From Rhizobiaceae bacterium (GTDB taxonomy: Bacteria; Pseudomonadota; Alphaproteobacteria; Rhizobiales; Rhizobiaceae): 64,000 nt of DNA. The notes beneath the pieces were generated by a model. That model saw nothing but the letters and a program-made list of their open reading frames with translations. It searched no databases and was not told the DNA's origin. Of this stretch, positions 62,804-64,000 are shown one piece after another; position 1 is the first letter of the stretch, and every line of letters starts with the position of its first letter. The DNA lies in the NCBI GenBank assembly GCA_023953835.1, contig JAMLJB010000001.1:2191001-2255000 (forward strand). The letters are read 5' to 3'. The translations under genes were made by a program, and so were the position numbers.

Positions 62804-64000
62804 CTAGCCGTCGGTGCCCTTGGTGCTGGCGACCTTCAACTGACCGGAATCGTTTTCCTTCATGATCTCGTCGATGCGGTCGCGCTCGCGTTTGAACGCG
62901 GTCAGTTCGTCGCCCTTCAGCGTCTTACCCGCAGGCAGGCGAACGCGCATCGGGTCGACCTTCGTGCCGTTGACGATAAGCTCGTAGTGCAGGTGCGCGC
63001 CGGTAACTAGGCCGGTCGAACCGACATATCCGATGATCTGGCCCTGCCGCACCCGCGCGCCGGGCTTGATGCCCCGCGCAATGGCGCTCTGGTGATTGTA
63101 GGATGTTTCGTAGCCGTTTGAATGGCGGATAATGGTCTGGCGTCCATAGGCGCCCGCCCAACCGGCTTTTTCGACGACGCCGTTGCCGGTCGCGAGAATC
63201 GGCGTTCCGGTGGGTGCCGCCCAGTCGACGCCGGTATGCATGCGCGTGTAGCCGAGCACTGGATGACGCCGCGCGCCAAAGCCCGATGTGAAGCGCCCGT
63301 TCGGAACGGCGGTGCGCAACAGGAATTGCTTGTTGTTCTTGCCGTTCTTGTCGAAATAATCCACGCCGCCGTCCGGCGACTGGAAGCGGTAGAGCGTGCG
63401 CATCTGGCCGCCGAAGGTGGCGGATACGTAGAGAAGCTGCGAATCGCTTGAAATGCGGTCGTCCTCGTCCGGCTCGGAGAACAGCAGTTCCATCCGGTCC
63501 GTGGCCGAGACGCGCGACTGGAAGTCCACGTCCGACGCAAACATGCGCAGCAGGGCGTGAGTCGCCGACTCGGAAATGCCGTAGGAACCGGCGGCGCGGT
63601 TGATCGCGTCGTAAATGGTGGGCAGGTTGCCGCTCGCCATGACGGGCGGCGAATCGTCGAAGGCCGCAAGAAGCGCGGGCGTCGGGTCGGGGTCCTGCGC
63701 GGGAACGAACAGCTTACGGTCGTTGAGCGCCACGCACAGGATCGAACTCGCCGCGCCGGCGCTTTCATAGAGGCTGGCGCGCACAATCGTCGGCGTTTCG
63801 CCGTGCAGTTCGAGGCCGACGCGCAGAACCTGGCCTTCCTTGAGCGTCGGCGAATGCAGAAGCTCGTTCAGCTTGGCCGCGGCGGCATCCGCGTCGGCGC
63901 CGACATAGCCTGCATTCTTCAGAGCGGCCTCGATCGCCGTGCCGGTGGTTATCGGGATGATGTCCTCGGCATAGGAAATATCGTCCTCGACCCCCTGCTT
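62804..64000 (-). CDS. M23-family metalloendopeptidase, 5' end outside the window
   Basis: Peptidoglycan endopeptidase or LytM-type regulator. The frame is open to the right edge (upstream of the internal start at 63784 it reads ...LRVGLELHGETPTIV), so the N-terminus is not in the window. The C-terminal LytM domain has the zinc ligands HTGVDWAAPTGTPI and HLHYELIVNG and the typical GNGVVEKAGWAGAYGRQTIIRHSNGYETSYNH. The visible N-terminal part resembles the substrate-blocking domain of large rhizobial M23 proteins. Convergent with the L,D-transpeptidase gene, 8 bp apart. Confidence 0.92.
   Translation of the reverse strand, partial: KQGVEDDISYAEDIIPITTGTAIEAALKNAGYVGADADAAAAKLNELLHSPTLKEGQVLRVGLELHGETPTIVRASLYESAGAASSILCVALNDRKLFVPAQDPDPTPALLAAFDDSPPVMASGNLPTIYDAINRAAGSYGISESATHALLRMFASDVDFQSRVSATDRMELLFSEPDEDDRISSDSQLLYVSATFGGQMRTLYRFQSPDGGVDYFDKNGKNNKQFLLRTAVPNGRFTSGFGARRHPVLGYTRMHTGVDWAAPTGTPILATGNGVVEKAGWAGAYGRQTIIRHSNGYETSYNHQSAIARGIKPGARVRQGQIIGYVGSTGLVTGAHLHYELIVNGTKVDPMRVRLPAGKTLKGDELTAFKRERDRIDEIMKENDSGQLKVASTKGTDG

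Noticed and set aside
1..64000. CRISPR arrays, rRNA genes, complete insertion sequences, integrase genes
   Set aside because: No regularly spaced direct repeats, rRNA segments or transposase/integrase genes were seen; the only tRNA is Leu(CAA) at 24847-24931, without an integrated element beside it.

Overview
The window is a high-GC chromosomal segment of an alphaproteobacterium, most likely in the order Hyphomicrobiales (Rhizobiales), in or near the Phyllobacteriaceae (Mesorhizobium-like). The pointers are gene families and orders I know from that group: aroB followed by a CorC-like gene, argH-lptM-lysA with a DUF4175 (TIGR02302) gene, cpdR, lysC-ptsP-prfA-prmC-DUF4167-clpB, comF next to an NDUFAF5-like methyltransferase gene, and dispersed intergenic palindromes that open and close with CCCCTCA/TGAGGGG. 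Most of the sequence is core housekeeping DNA with few mobile features. Taxonomy below the order is inference.

Layout. 1-2.4 kb: aroB (5' end outside the window), a CorC-like CBS protein lacking the usual membrane domain, and the response regulator cpdR, followed by a MITE-like element abutting the DUF4175 gene. 2.7-8.3 kb (minus): DUF4175, lysA, lptM, argH. 8.3-13.4 kb: tlpA, then the glycerol-3-phosphate ABC importer ugpBAEC. 13.3-17.1 kb: a complete bufferin-type RiPP locus (DoxX, BufC, MNIO BufB, BufA1) divergent from its ECF sigma factor and NrsF anti-sigma factor. 17.1-20.1 kb: a VWA protein and a MoxR ATPase around a convergent HNH/GNAT pair. 20.3-24.8 kb (minus): 3-hydroxyacyl-CoA dehydrogenase, etfA, etfB, acyl-CoA synthetase, then tRNA-Leu(CAA). 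25-32 kb: a DedA-type protein, DsbB-like protein, HNH nuclease, AlkA, GluQRS, EamA and YihY membrane proteins, a twin-TM protein, PduO and rhomboid.

32-36.7 kb is the most unusual accessory block: an envelope/polysaccharide pair on the minus strand (CelD-like acyltransferase, Wzx-like flippase), then on the plus strand a 70-residue glycine-rich secreted peptide with a PEP-CTERM-like tail, an exosortase carrying the Cys/Arg/His triad, and a translationally coupled partner of unknown family. It looks like a minimal, dedicated exosortase-substrate system. 36.7-37.8 kb: a toxin/antitoxin pair and a decaying stretch next to secA. 37.8-46.4 kb: secA, a parvulin PPIase, a TonB-like periplasmic protein, a Wzz-like chain-length protein, argJ, GNAT, mutT. 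46.5-51.1 kb: a small membrane protein, an orphan Flp pilin, NDUFAF5-like methyltransferase, comF, grxC, a nitrilase-family amidase, DUF1178, ubiG. 51.5-61 kb: lysC, ptsP, prfA, prmC, a strongly structured leader before a DUF4167 gene, and clpB behind a heat-shock-type promoter. 61.5-64 kb: an L,D-transpeptidase and an M23 endopeptidase (5' end outside the window).

How the genes work together: the bufferin locus reads as a self-contained metal-stress module. NrsF senses through its two cysteines, the sigma factor is released, both divergent GTAAC-N16/17-CGAA promoters fire, and a terminator hairpin after bufA1 sets more peptide than enzyme. The exosortase cassette sits beside polysaccharide export genes, as exosortase systems often do. 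The remaining genes are amino-acid synthesis, envelope maintenance, translation termination and proteostasis functions.
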